A program made the translations under genes and the position numbers. DNA of 8,794 bases from Clostridiales bacterium DTU092 (lineage in GTDB: Bacteria > Bacillota > Clostridia > Caldicoprobacterales > Caldicoprobacteraceae). The DNA lies in the NCBI GenBank assembly GCA_001513505.1, contig LFTM01000158.1, positions 1 to 8,794 on the forward strand. The letters run 5' to 3'. The notes beneath the pieces are model-generated. The model had not been told where the DNA came from and did no database searches. It was given only the letters and a program-made list of their open reading frames with translations. This document shows positions 1 through 7,331 of the stretch, piece after piece. The first letter of the stretch is position 1. Each line of letters opens with the position of its first letter.

Positions 1-12
1 TTTCAGTATAAA

Positions 13-54
13 ACCACAGGCTGTGACCTACGTCTGCCTGTGGTCTTTATTTTC
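13..54 (+). terminator. Probable rho-independent terminator of a gene left of the window
   Basis: A perfect 9-bp inverted repeat pairs ACCACAGGC (13-21) with GCCTGTGGT (36-44) around a 14-base loop. It is followed by the T-rich run CTTTATTTTC. This is the form of an intrinsic terminator for a + strand gene that ends before the window. The loop is longer than usual and the T tract is interrupted, so confidence is moderate. Bases 55-157 show no gene and no convincing sigma-A promoter, although one must lie there if the following operon is transcribed on its own. Confidence 0.6.
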
Positions 55-157
55 CGTTTCAGGTATTCCTCCTGTCATATTTTGTTTATGTAGTTGGATA
101 TACATGTACGTTTATTCACATTCAAATACGTAAAAAGGACAGAATACTGATTTTATC

Positions 158-164
158 GGGAGTG
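158..164 (+). promoter_or_regulatory. Ribosome binding site that decides the start of the first ABC gene
   Basis: GGGAGTG sits 9 bases before ATG 174. The reading frame also has a GTG at 162, but that GTG lies inside this purine-rich stretch and has no good Shine-Dalgarno of its own. ATG 174 is therefore the better start. Confidence 0.6.
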
Positions 165-173
165 AACCAAACT

Positions 174-2021
174 ATGAACAAATGGGAATTACTATGGAAA
201 TTTATGGAAGGAAAGAAAACCAGATATTTCGGTGCTATTATATTTACGGCTCTGTCCACTTTGATTGGCCTTATATCACCGCTTGTTACCAGAACTACTG
301 TGGACTCAATAATAGGCAATCAGCCAATGATGGTGCCTGGATGGGTGGCTGCCTTAATAGACAGTATTGGAGGTAAGAGTGTACTTGCCCGAAATCTTTG
401 GATTTGCGGTATTGTCTTATTGCTGTTGAGTGTGTTAAACGGTTTTTTCATGTACATGAGGGGTAAATGGACATCCCAGGCTTCCGAGCATGTAGCTAAA
501 AATTTTAGGGATAACCTTTTTGATCACCTTCAAAATCTGCCTTATGATGAACATGTTAAGGCTGAAACCGGTGACTGGATACAGCGCTGCACTTCGGATG
601 TAGAAACTATCCGGCGTTTTCTGGCCATGCAGCTGGTAGAAATAGGCCGGACTGTCTTTTTGCTAATTTCTGCACTGACAATCATGTTTATGCTGGATGT
701 AAGGATGACCTTCATATCAATGGCAGTGGTTCCTGTAATATTTGTGTTTTCGTATTCGTTCTTTTCCAAAATCAAAGAAACTTTTCGTTTAGCTGACGAA
801 GCTGAAGGAAGGCTGTCTACCGTTTTACAGGAAAACCTGACGGGTATTCGTGTTGTCAGGGCTTTTGGGCGCCAGGCCTATGAGGTCGAAAAATTTGATG
901 AAAAAAACAGGGAATACAGCAAACTATCATATGATCTTACCAGGGTAATGGCAGGATATTGGTCTCTATCCGATTTCCTTGTCATGTTTCAGATGGGAGT
1001 AACACTGGTACTTGGTGTTTATTGGGCCTCTACAGGTACAATTACTCTTGGAACCCTAATGACATTTGTGATCTATGAAGGTATGCTGCTCTGGCCTGTT
1101 CGTCATATGGGCAGAATACTCACTGATATGGGTAAAACCCAGATTTCGCTGGGAAGGATTCAGGAGCTGTTTGACAAGCCAAGGGAAGACATGAATGAAA
1201 ATGGGTTAAAACCTGATCTTAACGGCGATATAGAGTTTAAAAATGTATATTTTGAGTATGAAAAAGGGCACCCCATACTTAATGATGTTTCATTTATAGT
1301 GAAGAAGGGACAGACGGTAGCGATCCTCGGACCTACCGGATCCGGAAAATCGTCCTTGGTTCACCTTCTTCAAAGGCTGTATGATTATCAGGGCGGCTCC
1401 ATTACTATAGGAGGAGTTGAGCTCAAAGATATAAATAAAAAATGGCTGCGTCAGCATGTAGGTATTGTCCTGCAGGAACCTTTTTTGTTTTCAAAAACAT
1501 TGAAAGAGAACATAGCATTAGGCAGAAAAGATGCAAATGATGCTGAAATAAATGAAGCCGTTCGTATTGCCTCTATCCACGATGTGATAAAGAGTTTTGA
1601 AAAGGGATATGATACACCGGTAGGAGAGCGGGGAGTAACGCTTTCAGGAGGTCAGAAGCAAAGGGTTGCAATAGCCAGGACTTTGATAAGAAACAGCTCT
1701 ATATTGATTTTTGACGACTCTCTAAGTGCTGTTGATACCGAAACCGATGCTGCCATACGGAAAGCCTTGAAAGAGAGAAGCAAGGGGATTACTACATTTA
1801 TTATATCCCATCGTATCACTACCCTGTCCCAGGCTGATTTGATACTGGTTCTGGATCAGGGACGGCTGGTTCAGTCAGGGACTCACGAGGAACTCATCAA
1901 ACAACCCGGAATATACCAGCGCATATGGTCTTTACAGAGTATGCTGGAAGAGGAATTTGATAAAGAACACAGTATGTTGGACGAAGACAATAAAATGCTT
2001 AATGATGTGGTGTCTCAGTAG
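174..2021 (+). CDS. ABC exporter half-transporter, subunit A (degenerate Walker B)
   Basis: This is a 615-residue membrane exporter subunit with a fused ATPase, expected to pump an unknown substrate out of the cell as half of a heterodimer with the next gene. The N-terminal domain (about residues 15-315) has six predicted membrane helices, near 19-40, 72-95, 155-175, 177-197, 266-286 and 288-308. The ATPase domain has Walker A GPTGSGKS (386-393), a Q-loop in VLQEPFLF, an intact signature LSGGQKQR (490-497), Walker B ILIFDD (510-515) and the H-loop histidine (546). The residue after the Walker B aspartate, normally the catalytic glutamate, is Asp515. Known heterodimeric exporters such as TM287/288, LmrCD and BmrCD carry this kind of change in one subunit. 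The start is ATG 174, with GTG 162 as the alternative. Substrate is unknown: drug, lipid or peptide are all possible. Confidence 0.93.
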   Translation: MNKWELLWKFMEGKKTRYFGAIIFTALSTLIGLISPLVTRTTVDSIIGNQPMMVPGWVAALIDSIGGKSVLARNLWICGIVLLLLSVLNGFFMYMRGKWTSQASEHVAKNFRDNLFDHLQNLPYDEHVKAETGDWIQRCTSDVETIRRFLAMQLVEIGRTVFLLISALTIMFMLDVRMTFISMAVVPVIFVFSYSFFSKIKETFRLADEAEGRLSTVLQENLTGIRVVRAFGRQAYEVEKFDEKNREYSKLSYDLTRVMAGYWSLSDFLVMFQMGVTLVLGVYWASTGTITLGTLMTFVIYEGMLLWPVRHMGRILTDMGKTQISLGRIQELFDKPREDMNENGLKPDLNGDIEFKNVYFEYEKGHPILNDVSFIVKKGQTVAILGPTGSGKSSLVHLLQRLYDYQGGSITIGGVELKDINKKWLRQHVGIVLQEPFLFSKTLKENIALGRKDANDAEINEAVRIASIHDVIKSFEKGYDTPVGERGVTLSGGQKQRVAIARTLIRNSSILIFDDSLSAVDTETDAAIRKALKERSKGITTFIISHRITTLSQADLILVLDQGRLVQSGTHEELIKQPGIYQRIWSLQSMLEEEFDKEHSMLDEDNKMLNDVVSQ

Positions 2022-2041
2022 TCAGGAAAGGGTGAGCGGCA

Positions 2042-3895
2042 ATGAATGTATACGAAGAACAGGAATATAGTCAATCTTTCAATTTAGGTTTATGGAAAAA
2101 AATCCTTCACTATATAAAGCCCTACCGGAAATACATGCTCTTTTTGATACTTGTTATGGCTGGAACCGGGGGAATTGACGCGGTTTTTCCCCTGATGAAC
2201 AGATATGCTGTAGACCATTTCATAGTACCGGGGAACACAAAAGGTTTGTGGATTTTTGCCATAGCATATGGAGGTCTGGTAGCACTCCAGGCTGTGAATG
2301 TCTGGCTTCTTATAATGACTGCCGGGAAAATTGAGATTGGAGTATGCTATGACATCAGGAAGCTGGGGTTTAAGAGGCTTCAGGAGTTGTCGTTTTCCTA
2401 TTATGACAGAACACCGGTTGGATGGATAATGGCCAGGATGACGTCTGATACCCAGCGTTTAGGGGAGACTATTGCATGGGGATTAGTGGATCTTATGTGG
2501 GGCAGTGTTATGATGCTGGCGACTTTGTGCATTATACTTTATCTGAACTGGAGACTTGCACTTATAATCATGACAGTAGTACCTGCTTTAGCGGTGGTCA
2601 GCGTCTATTTTCAAAAGAAGATATTGTCAGTATACCGGCAGGTACGAAGGATTAATTCACGGATTACCGGGGCATTTAACGAGGGGATCATGGGTGCGCG
2701 GACTACAAAAACCCTGGTAAGGGAAGACGACACCCTGCAAGAGTTTAAAGAGTTAACAGGCAATATGCGAAACACATCGGTCAGAGCGGTTGTGATTTCA
2801 TCAATTTATATGCCCATTGTAATGGCATTGGGCAGCATAGGAACAGGATTGGCGCTATGGTTTGGAGGGGAAGGTGTAATATCCCAGACTCTGAGCTATG
2901 GTACCCTTGTTGCCTTTATATCCTATGCGGCACAGTTTTTTGAACCCATTCAGCAATTAGCCAGAATTTTTGCAGAACTGCAGAATGCCCAGGCTTCAGC
3001 CGAACGTGTATTTTCCATGATAGAAACTGAGCCGGATGTAAAAGACTCGCCTGAAGTTGTTAAGGAATATGGCGACATATTCGTCGCCAAAAAGGAGAAC
3101 TGGCCTCCTATTAAAGGTGATGTGAGTTTTTGTAATGTATCGTTCTCATATAAAGATGGTGAAGAGGTGCTGGAAAACTTCAACCTGGAGGTAAAGGCCG
3201 GTGAATCTATTGCCCTGGTGGGTGAAACAGGATCCGGCAAGAGCACTATAGTAAACCTGATATGCCGTTTTTATGAACCTAAAGAAGGCGAAATCAGAAT
3301 CGACGGGGTGGATTACCGGAAACGCTCCCAGTTATGGCTTCAATCCAATATTGGGTATGTATTACAGACGCCTCATCTGTTCAGCGGAACTATACGGGAT
3401 AACATACGATACGGAAGATTGGATGCCACCGATGAGGAGATTATAGAAGCTGCTAAGCTTGTCAATGCCCATGATTTTATAATGAAGCTGAAGGACGGAT
3501 ATGATACCGAAGTAGGTGAAGGGGGAGGCCGGCTGTCCACAGGTGAAAAGCAGTTAATATCCTTTGCCCGTGCTGTTTTGGCCGATCCCAGGATCTTTGT
3601 ATTGGACGAAGCTACCTCATCCATAGACACCGAAACTGAACGCGTAATTCAGGATGCCATTCATAAGGTACTGAAAGGCAGAACCAGCTTTATTATTGCT
3701 CACCGGTTGTCTACCATACGATCGGCAGATCGCATACTGGTTATTCGTGATGGCAGGCTGGTTGAGGAAGGGAATCATGCTGAGCTTCTAAAGATGAAGG
3801 GATATTATTACAGGCTATATACCAACCAGTTTAGGGAAGAGAAAGAAATGGAGCTTTTAGGTCGTGATTCATGGCTGGCCGATGGTGCTGTGTAG
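2042..3895 (+). CDS. ABC exporter half-transporter, subunit B (degenerate signature motif)
   Basis: This 617-residue protein is the likely partner of the preceding gene, starting 20 bases after it with the ribosome binding site AAGGGTG 7 bases before ATG. Six membrane helices are predicted near residues 31-52, 69-92, 145-167, 170-190, 253-275 and 284-302, followed by the ATPase domain. Walker A is GETGSGKS (394-401), Walker B ends in Asp522-Glu523 with the catalytic glutamate present, and the H-loop histidine is residue 554. The signature motif reads LSTGE (498-502) instead of LSGGQ. Paired with subunit A, this gives one complete ATP site (Walker motifs of B with the LSGGQ of A) and one degenerate site. 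A linker of about 30 residues rich in charged residues precedes the ATPase domain. The pair resembles YknU/YknV, YfiB/YfiC and LmrC/LmrD types, but the exact orthologue and substrate cannot be told from sequence alone. Confidence 0.93.
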   Translation: MNVYEEQEYSQSFNLGLWKKILHYIKPYRKYMLFLILVMAGTGGIDAVFPLMNRYAVDHFIVPGNTKGLWIFAIAYGGLVALQAVNVWLLIMTAGKIEIGVCYDIRKLGFKRLQELSFSYYDRTPVGWIMARMTSDTQRLGETIAWGLVDLMWGSVMMLATLCIILYLNWRLALIIMTVVPALAVVSVYFQKKILSVYRQVRRINSRITGAFNEGIMGARTTKTLVREDDTLQEFKELTGNMRNTSVRAVVISSIYMPIVMALGSIGTGLALWFGGEGVISQTLSYGTLVAFISYAAQFFEPIQQLARIFAELQNAQASAERVFSMIETEPDVKDSPEVVKEYGDIFVAKKENWPPIKGDVSFCNVSFSYKDGEEVLENFNLEVKAGESIALVGETGSGKSTIVNLICRFYEPKEGEIRIDGVDYRKRSQLWLQSNIGYVLQTPHLFSGTIRDNIRYGRLDATDEEIIEAAKLVNAHDFIMKLKDGYDTEVGEGGGRLSTGEKQLISFARAVLADPRIFVLDEATSSIDTETERVIQDAIHKVLKGRTSFIIAHRLSTIRSADRILVIRDGRLVEEGNHAELLKMKGYYYRLYTNQFREEKEMELLGRDSWLADGAV

Positions 3896-3929
3896 GTTTT
3901 CTTCCAAAGCCAATATATAAATAAACAAT

Positions 3930-3936
3930 GAGGTGA
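3930..3936 (+). promoter_or_regulatory. Ribosome binding site of the isomerase gene
   Basis: GAGGTGA lies 5 bases before ATG 3942 and matches the 16S anti-Shine-Dalgarno well. The same frame opens with a GTG at 3933, but that codon is part of this site, so ATG 3942 is the real start. Confidence 0.75.
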
Positions 3937-3941
3937 TAATA

Positions 3942-5030
3942 ATGGATAAACAAATTTGGGAGGTGCCCCTGGAACTGGTCCCCAATAAAATACCCAGGTA
4001 TCCCGGGGGAAGAGAGATTGACAGATTCAGGGGGTTGAAGGATCCAAAAGATGATGGTCGGCCCGAGGCATGGGTGGGTTCTACTACCTATGCTGCTAAT
4101 AGAGATATGGAGCAGGACGAGAATTTGGGGCTGTCAGAAGTGTTGCTGCCTGATGGTGATAAGGTTTTATTGAAAGGCCTGATTGAAAGACATCCGGTGG
4201 AATTGCTGGGCAAGGCTCATGCAGGCAAATATGGCAGCAATACATGTCTGCTTGTAAAGCTTCTGGATGCAAAAGATCAGCTGGGTCTTCAGACCCATCC
4301 CACCCGGGAGTATGCAAAGAAACATTTCAATTCAGATTTTGGGAAGGCTGAAAGCTGGTATATAATTGATGTGCGTAAGGATCAGCTGGAGCAGCCCTAT
4401 GTGTTGCTGGGATTTAAAGAGGGTATTACAAGGCAGATATTTGAAGAGTTGTACGAAAAACAGGATATCAGGGCTATGGAGGAATGGTGTCACAAGATAC
4501 CTGTCTCTCCTGGAGATATGTTCTTTGTAGACGCCGGTGTTCCCCATGCTGTAGGACCCGGATGTTTTATGGTAGAAGTCCAGGAATCATCGGATATTAC
4601 AGTAGGTGTCAGAAAAAGAAAGTTCTCTTCAGTGGAAGAAGAGCTGGAATACAAGGAGCGCTTGTTGGGATGTTACCATTATAATGGTGCAAGCTTCGAA
4701 GAGAATTTAAATAAATATAAGATCCCCCGCAAAGTTTTGAGGAAGGAAGCGGGCGGAACCGAAACCCTCCTCCTAGGGAATGAACAGACACCATATTTTA
4801 GTGTTACAGAGGTTGAGGTAACGGATGAGTTTCCATTCAGAGACACCGGAACCTTTTCAATTGTAATAGTGCTTGAGGGCGAGGGCGAAATGATATTTGA
4901 CGGGGGACGGATGAATATCCGTAAGAGCAGTGAAATCTTTTTGCCTGCGGGGGTTAAAAACCTGGTTTGGGCAAACAGAGGCAGCACTCCGTTAAAACTG
5001 GTACGGTCATTTCCTCCTGATGTGCTTTAG
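3942..5030 (+). CDS. manA: Class I mannose-6-phosphate isomerase-like cupin protein
   Basis: This 362-residue cytosolic protein belongs to the zinc-dependent type I phosphomannose isomerase family, which interconverts mannose 6-phosphate and fructose 6-phosphate. The expected metal ligands are visible: Gln117 and His119 in LQTHPTR, Glu137 in KAESWY, and His202 in VPHAVGPG. The N-terminal part carries the family-like PEAWVGS, and a second cupin-like domain (about residues 285-360) ends the protein. It is longer than typical short bacterial ManA proteins of about 315 residues. After VEVQESSD the usual arginine of the family's T-x-R segment seems to be Gly222 (DITVGVRKR), with Arg224 and Arg226 just after it, so activity on mannose 6-phosphate is likely but not assured. 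It begins 46 bases after the exporter pair with no terminator between them, so co-transcription is possible. It could supply mannose phosphate for surface glycans or feed mannose into glycolysis. Confidence 0.85.
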   Translation: MDKQIWEVPLELVPNKIPRYPGGREIDRFRGLKDPKDDGRPEAWVGSTTYAANRDMEQDENLGLSEVLLPDGDKVLLKGLIERHPVELLGKAHAGKYGSNTCLLVKLLDAKDQLGLQTHPTREYAKKHFNSDFGKAESWYIIDVRKDQLEQPYVLLGFKEGITRQIFEELYEKQDIRAMEEWCHKIPVSPGDMFFVDAGVPHAVGPGCFMVEVQESSDITVGVRKRKFSSVEEELEYKERLLGCYHYNGASFEENLNKYKIPRKVLRKEAGGTETLLLGNEQTPYFSVTEVEVTDEFPFRDTGTFSIVIVLEGEGEMIFDGGRMNIRKSSEIFLPAGVKNLVWANRGSTPLKLVRSFPPDVL

Positions 5031-5081
5031 CCTATCTTTAAAAGTTGTGAGTTTTTTTAACTGCGTCAACTCCATTGAACC

Positions 5082-5112
5082 AAACGGCAGCGGTAAGCTG
5101 CCGTTTATTAAT
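5082..5112 (+). terminator. Strong rho-independent terminator after the isomerase gene
   Basis: A perfect 10-bp stem pairs AAACGGCAGC (5082-5091) with GCTGCCGTTT (5097-5106) around the 5-base loop GGTAA, and is followed by ATTAATG. It begins 51 bases after the isomerase stop codon. The A-rich left arm and T-rich right arm would let it work in either direction. It marks the end of the exporter-isomerase block, so the sensor kinase should have its own promoter. Confidence 0.85.
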
Positions 5113-5330
5113 GTTTGCAGGGCAATTATTTTAATCAGATAAAGGAAATAGGTATATAAACAGAGAAATATATTAAGTACTTAGACTGAATTGCATATAT
5201 GCATACAATAACCTTATAACCTACAGTTTTCAAAGCACTTCATAAAAATATGAATTTTTCCAATTTGCAGAAAAACATGAATTAGTGATGATGCATGTGG
5301 AACATTTCAAATATGGAACAATTCAGACAT
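5107..5330 (+). promoter_or_regulatory. AT-rich leader of the sensor kinase gene with possible promoter and two palindromes
   Basis: No gene is visible here. Possible sigma-A elements are TTGCAT (5191-5196) with TATAAC (5215-5220) at 18-base spacing, or a poorer -35 TTAGAC (5181-5186) with TACAAT (5204-5209) at 17 bases. Two perfect palindromes, TAAGTACTTA (5174-5183) and TGCATATATGCA (5192-5203), overlap or adjoin these elements with centres 19 bases apart. They could be operator sites, but short palindromes are frequent in AT-rich DNA. Confidence 0.3.
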
Positions 5331-5342
5331 GAGGGGGCAGGG
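5331..5342 (+). promoter_or_regulatory. Ribosome binding region that sets the kinase start
   Basis: GAGGGGGCAGGG ends 6 bases before ATG 5349. The in-frame ATGs at 5295 and 5313 lack such a site, and starting there would only add a polar leader before the usual short basic N-terminus of this kinase family. Confidence 0.55.
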
Positions 5343-5348
5343 CTTACG

Positions 5349-7148
5349 ATGGTAGGGAAATTATATAATAAAATAAAAAAGTATTTTTCGAATATGAGTT
5401 TTTTTAAAAAAATGACACTGGTATATATAATGGCTATTATTATTCCTACATTTGCTATAGGGGGATTGTATTATTATCACTCCCAACGTTATATTGAAAA
5501 TGAAGTAGTAAAGACAGTAAGCGGGTTGGTATCCCAAACAAAGGATGGTATAGTCAATAAATTTAATATTGCTGAGAATGTTGGAGAACAAATCGCTTAT
5601 AATTCTCGACTGCAGAGATTTTTATCAAGGCAGTTTATATTTAAGCCCAATGCTTTTGAAGAGTATATCGATTTCATTTATCCATTTATAAATAATGCTT
5701 TAAATTTTAATCAGATAAATATATATAATATAAGTATATTTGTGACTAACGCTTCCATACCTGAATCATGGAGCCGTTTTTATCATGTATCAAGAATAGA
5801 AGAACAGAGCTGGTATAAGGATTTTGTTGAATCAGACAGCAATTATATGTGGATGTATCGTGATATTGCCGATCTTTTTAAAACACATAGAAATGTTGAT
5901 CATAGCAAGGTATTTACATATGTAAGAAAGCTGTATTCTTTAAACAACAAGTACCTGGGTATCGCAGTGATTGATATAAAAGTTGATGATTTATTGTCTG
6001 CCTTGCGTTCTTCATATAATGGACAATGGCTGGCATATTTACTAGATAGTGGAACGATACTTTTGCCTGATGATCAGGCTGATGAGGATGTTAAGCTGGT
6101 TGATATAAATGCAAAACAATCTGTAGGGCATTTTGTAAATGAAGATAAACTTTATCTGTACCAAAAACTAGAAGAGTATGATTTAATGTTGGTACATAAA
6201 GTATCGATGAAAGCTTTAATTCAATCTTCCCGAACGGGGAATATAAATATAATACTATCGGTAGTTTTCGGTATATTATTGCTTGTAATTGCTACTTACC
6301 TGATTCTTAACATTCTTTTTTCTAAGATCAGACAGATTATACATGTAATGAATGAAGTGGCGAGGGGTAATTTTAATATAAGGATTCCGGTTGAAGGCAA
6401 CAATGAAATAGGCCAAATTGCTAATGATTTTAACACCTTAATCGAAAGGGTTAATAATCTTGTTGATAATTTAATTAAAAAAGAGATTGCACAAAGAGAA
6501 GCACAGCTTAAAGCCCTGCAATATCAAATAAATCCGCATTTTATATATAATACTATTGATAGTTTTAGAATGAAGATGGTTTTGATAGGAGAGTATGAGA
6601 CAGCCGAGGTAATAACAGATTTTGGTAAGATGTTGCGGTATAATATGACCGATGAATCCATGCATACTACCATTGCCGAGGAAGTTGAATATGTAAAAAA
6701 GTTTTTGAATCTTCAGAAGTTTCGTTACGGCGAACGGATTTCTTTAAATATAGAATTGCCCGTAGAGTTAAAAAGAGCAAAGATTCTGAGATTTATTCTT
6801 CAACCTATTGTTGAGAATAGCTTGAGCCATGGTTTGACAGGGATAGATCAAAAAGTTAATATAGATATATTTTTTCAATTGAAAAATAATATGATAGCTA
6901 TTACTGTTCAAGATGATGGGGTTGGTATAGATCCTGTCCGGCTGGAGGAGATAAAACGTCAGCTCTATGCTCAAACAGAATATAATGAGGTTGTCCATAA
7001 AGATGATAGCGGTTCAATAGGACTTATCAATATAAATCAACGTTTAAAACTTTATTATGGAGAACAATACAGTATTCAAATTGAAAGCAAGGTAAATGAG
7101 TATACAAAAACCGTAATATCCATACCGTACCAGGAGATAGATGAGTAG
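5349..7148 (+). CDS. YesM-type membrane sensor histidine kinase
   Basis: This 599-residue protein should sense an extracellular signal, often a carbohydrate in this family, and phosphorylate an AraC-type (YesN) response regulator. A basic N-terminus precedes membrane helix 1 (22-43). An outside region of about 250 residues follows, then helix 2 (298-325), a HAMP segment (about 326-376), and a coiled stretch leading to the phosphoacceptor His397 in INPHFIYNT, the mark of the His_kinase (LytS/YesM) family. The ATP-binding domain shows the N-box IVENSLSHG (Asn490), the G1 box DDGVGID (Asp523) and the G2-like GSIGL (from 555). All key residues look intact. No response regulator gene lies next to it in the window. 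Base composition is clearly more AT-rich than in the genes to its left. The start could be 5295 or 5313, but 5349 has the best ribosome binding site. Confidence 0.93.
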   Translation: MVGKLYNKIKKYFSNMSFFKKMTLVYIMAIIIPTFAIGGLYYYHSQRYIENEVVKTVSGLVSQTKDGIVNKFNIAENVGEQIAYNSRLQRFLSRQFIFKPNAFEEYIDFIYPFINNALNFNQINIYNISIFVTNASIPESWSRFYHVSRIEEQSWYKDFVESDSNYMWMYRDIADLFKTHRNVDHSKVFTYVRKLYSLNNKYLGIAVIDIKVDDLLSALRSSYNGQWLAYLLDSGTILLPDDQADEDVKLVDINAKQSVGHFVNEDKLYLYQKLEEYDLMLVHKVSMKALIQSSRTGNINIILSVVFGILLLVIATYLILNILFSKIRQIIHVMNEVARGNFNIRIPVEGNNEIGQIANDFNTLIERVNNLVDNLIKKEIAQREAQLKALQYQINPHFIYNTIDSFRMKMVLIGEYETAEVITDFGKMLRYNMTDESMHTTIAEEVEYVKKFLNLQKFRYGERISLNIELPVELKRAKILRFILQPIVENSLSHGLTGIDQKVNIDIFFQLKNNMIAITVQDDGVGIDPVRLEEIKRQLYAQTEYNEVVHKDDSGSIGLININQRLKLYYGEQYSIQIESKVNEYTKTVISIPYQEIDE

Positions 7149-7191
7149 AGATAAATTAATTATTCTGGAAACAGGTAATTAAGCAAAAAAT

Positions 7192-7230
7192 GGTACCATA
7201 TAATAAATTATGGTACTTGTTTATATTATT
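7192..7230 (+). terminator. Possible weak terminator after the kinase gene
   Basis: GTACCATA (7193-7200) pairs with TATGGTAC (7209-7216) around an 8-base AT loop, with a possible extra G-U pair. An A-run lies before it and the T-rich TTGTTTATATTATTTT after it. The stem is AT-rich and so only moderately stable. Confidence 0.4.
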
Positions 7231-7246
7231 TTGGCTAATTATTATA

Positions 7247-7275
7247 AAAGTAGCGATCAGCTACTTTATTTATTG
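7247..7275 (+). terminator. Hairpin between kinase and permease genes, terminator-like
   Basis: A perfect 8-bp stem pairs AAAGTAGC (7247-7254) with GCTACTTT (7260-7267) around the loop GATCA, followed by ATTTATTG. The shape fits an intrinsic terminator that could act in both directions. It lies about 100 bases after the kinase stop and 65 bases before the permease start, so it may end the kinase transcript or sit in the permease leader as an attenuator. No clear promoter was found between it and 7332. Confidence 0.5.
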
Positions 7276-7321
7276 ATTCGCATATGGCTCATATTTACAG
7301 ATAATGTACTGCTGTAGATTT

Positions 7322-7327
7322 GGGGGT
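7322..7327 (+). promoter_or_regulatory. Ribosome binding site of the LplB-type permease
   Basis: GGGGGT lies 4 bases before ATG 7332 and 7 bases before ATG 7335. The frame also opens with TTG 7320, but that codon runs into this site. The choice between the two ATGs changes the protein by one residue. Confidence 0.5.
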
Positions 7328-7331
7328 ATAT

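Noticed and set aside
101..108. TACATGTA palindrome upstream of the first ABC gene as a possible operator
   Set aside because: An 8-bp palindrome is too short to support without a second copy or a recognised promoter beside it.
163..172. TGAACCAAAC occurs at 163-172 and again near 5076
   Set aside because: A 10-base match in 8.8 kb with no shared context is plausibly chance. One copy overlaps the start of a gene and the other lies in a terminator region.
542..775. Minus-strand open frame of 77 codons inside the first ABC gene
   Set aside because: It lies wholly inside a clearly coding ABC transporter gene and shows no recognisable domain, so it is a shadow frame.
2950..3630. Two minus-strand open frames inside the second ABC gene
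   Set aside because: They lie opposite the conserved ATPase domain and have low-complexity, serine-rich translations typical of antisense shadows.
4679..4987. Minus-strand open frame of 102 codons inside the isomerase gene
   Set aside because: It is antisense to a well-supported gene and matches no domain I recognise.
5049..5072. GAGTT...AACTC inverted repeat after the isomerase gene
   Set aside because: The stem is only 5 bp with a 14-base loop, far weaker than the adjacent 10-bp hairpin at 5082-5106.
7294..7322. TTTACA and GATAAT as promoter elements for the permease operon
   Set aside because: The two elements are nearly adjacent and neither has a proper partner at 16-18 bases, so no promoter call is justified.
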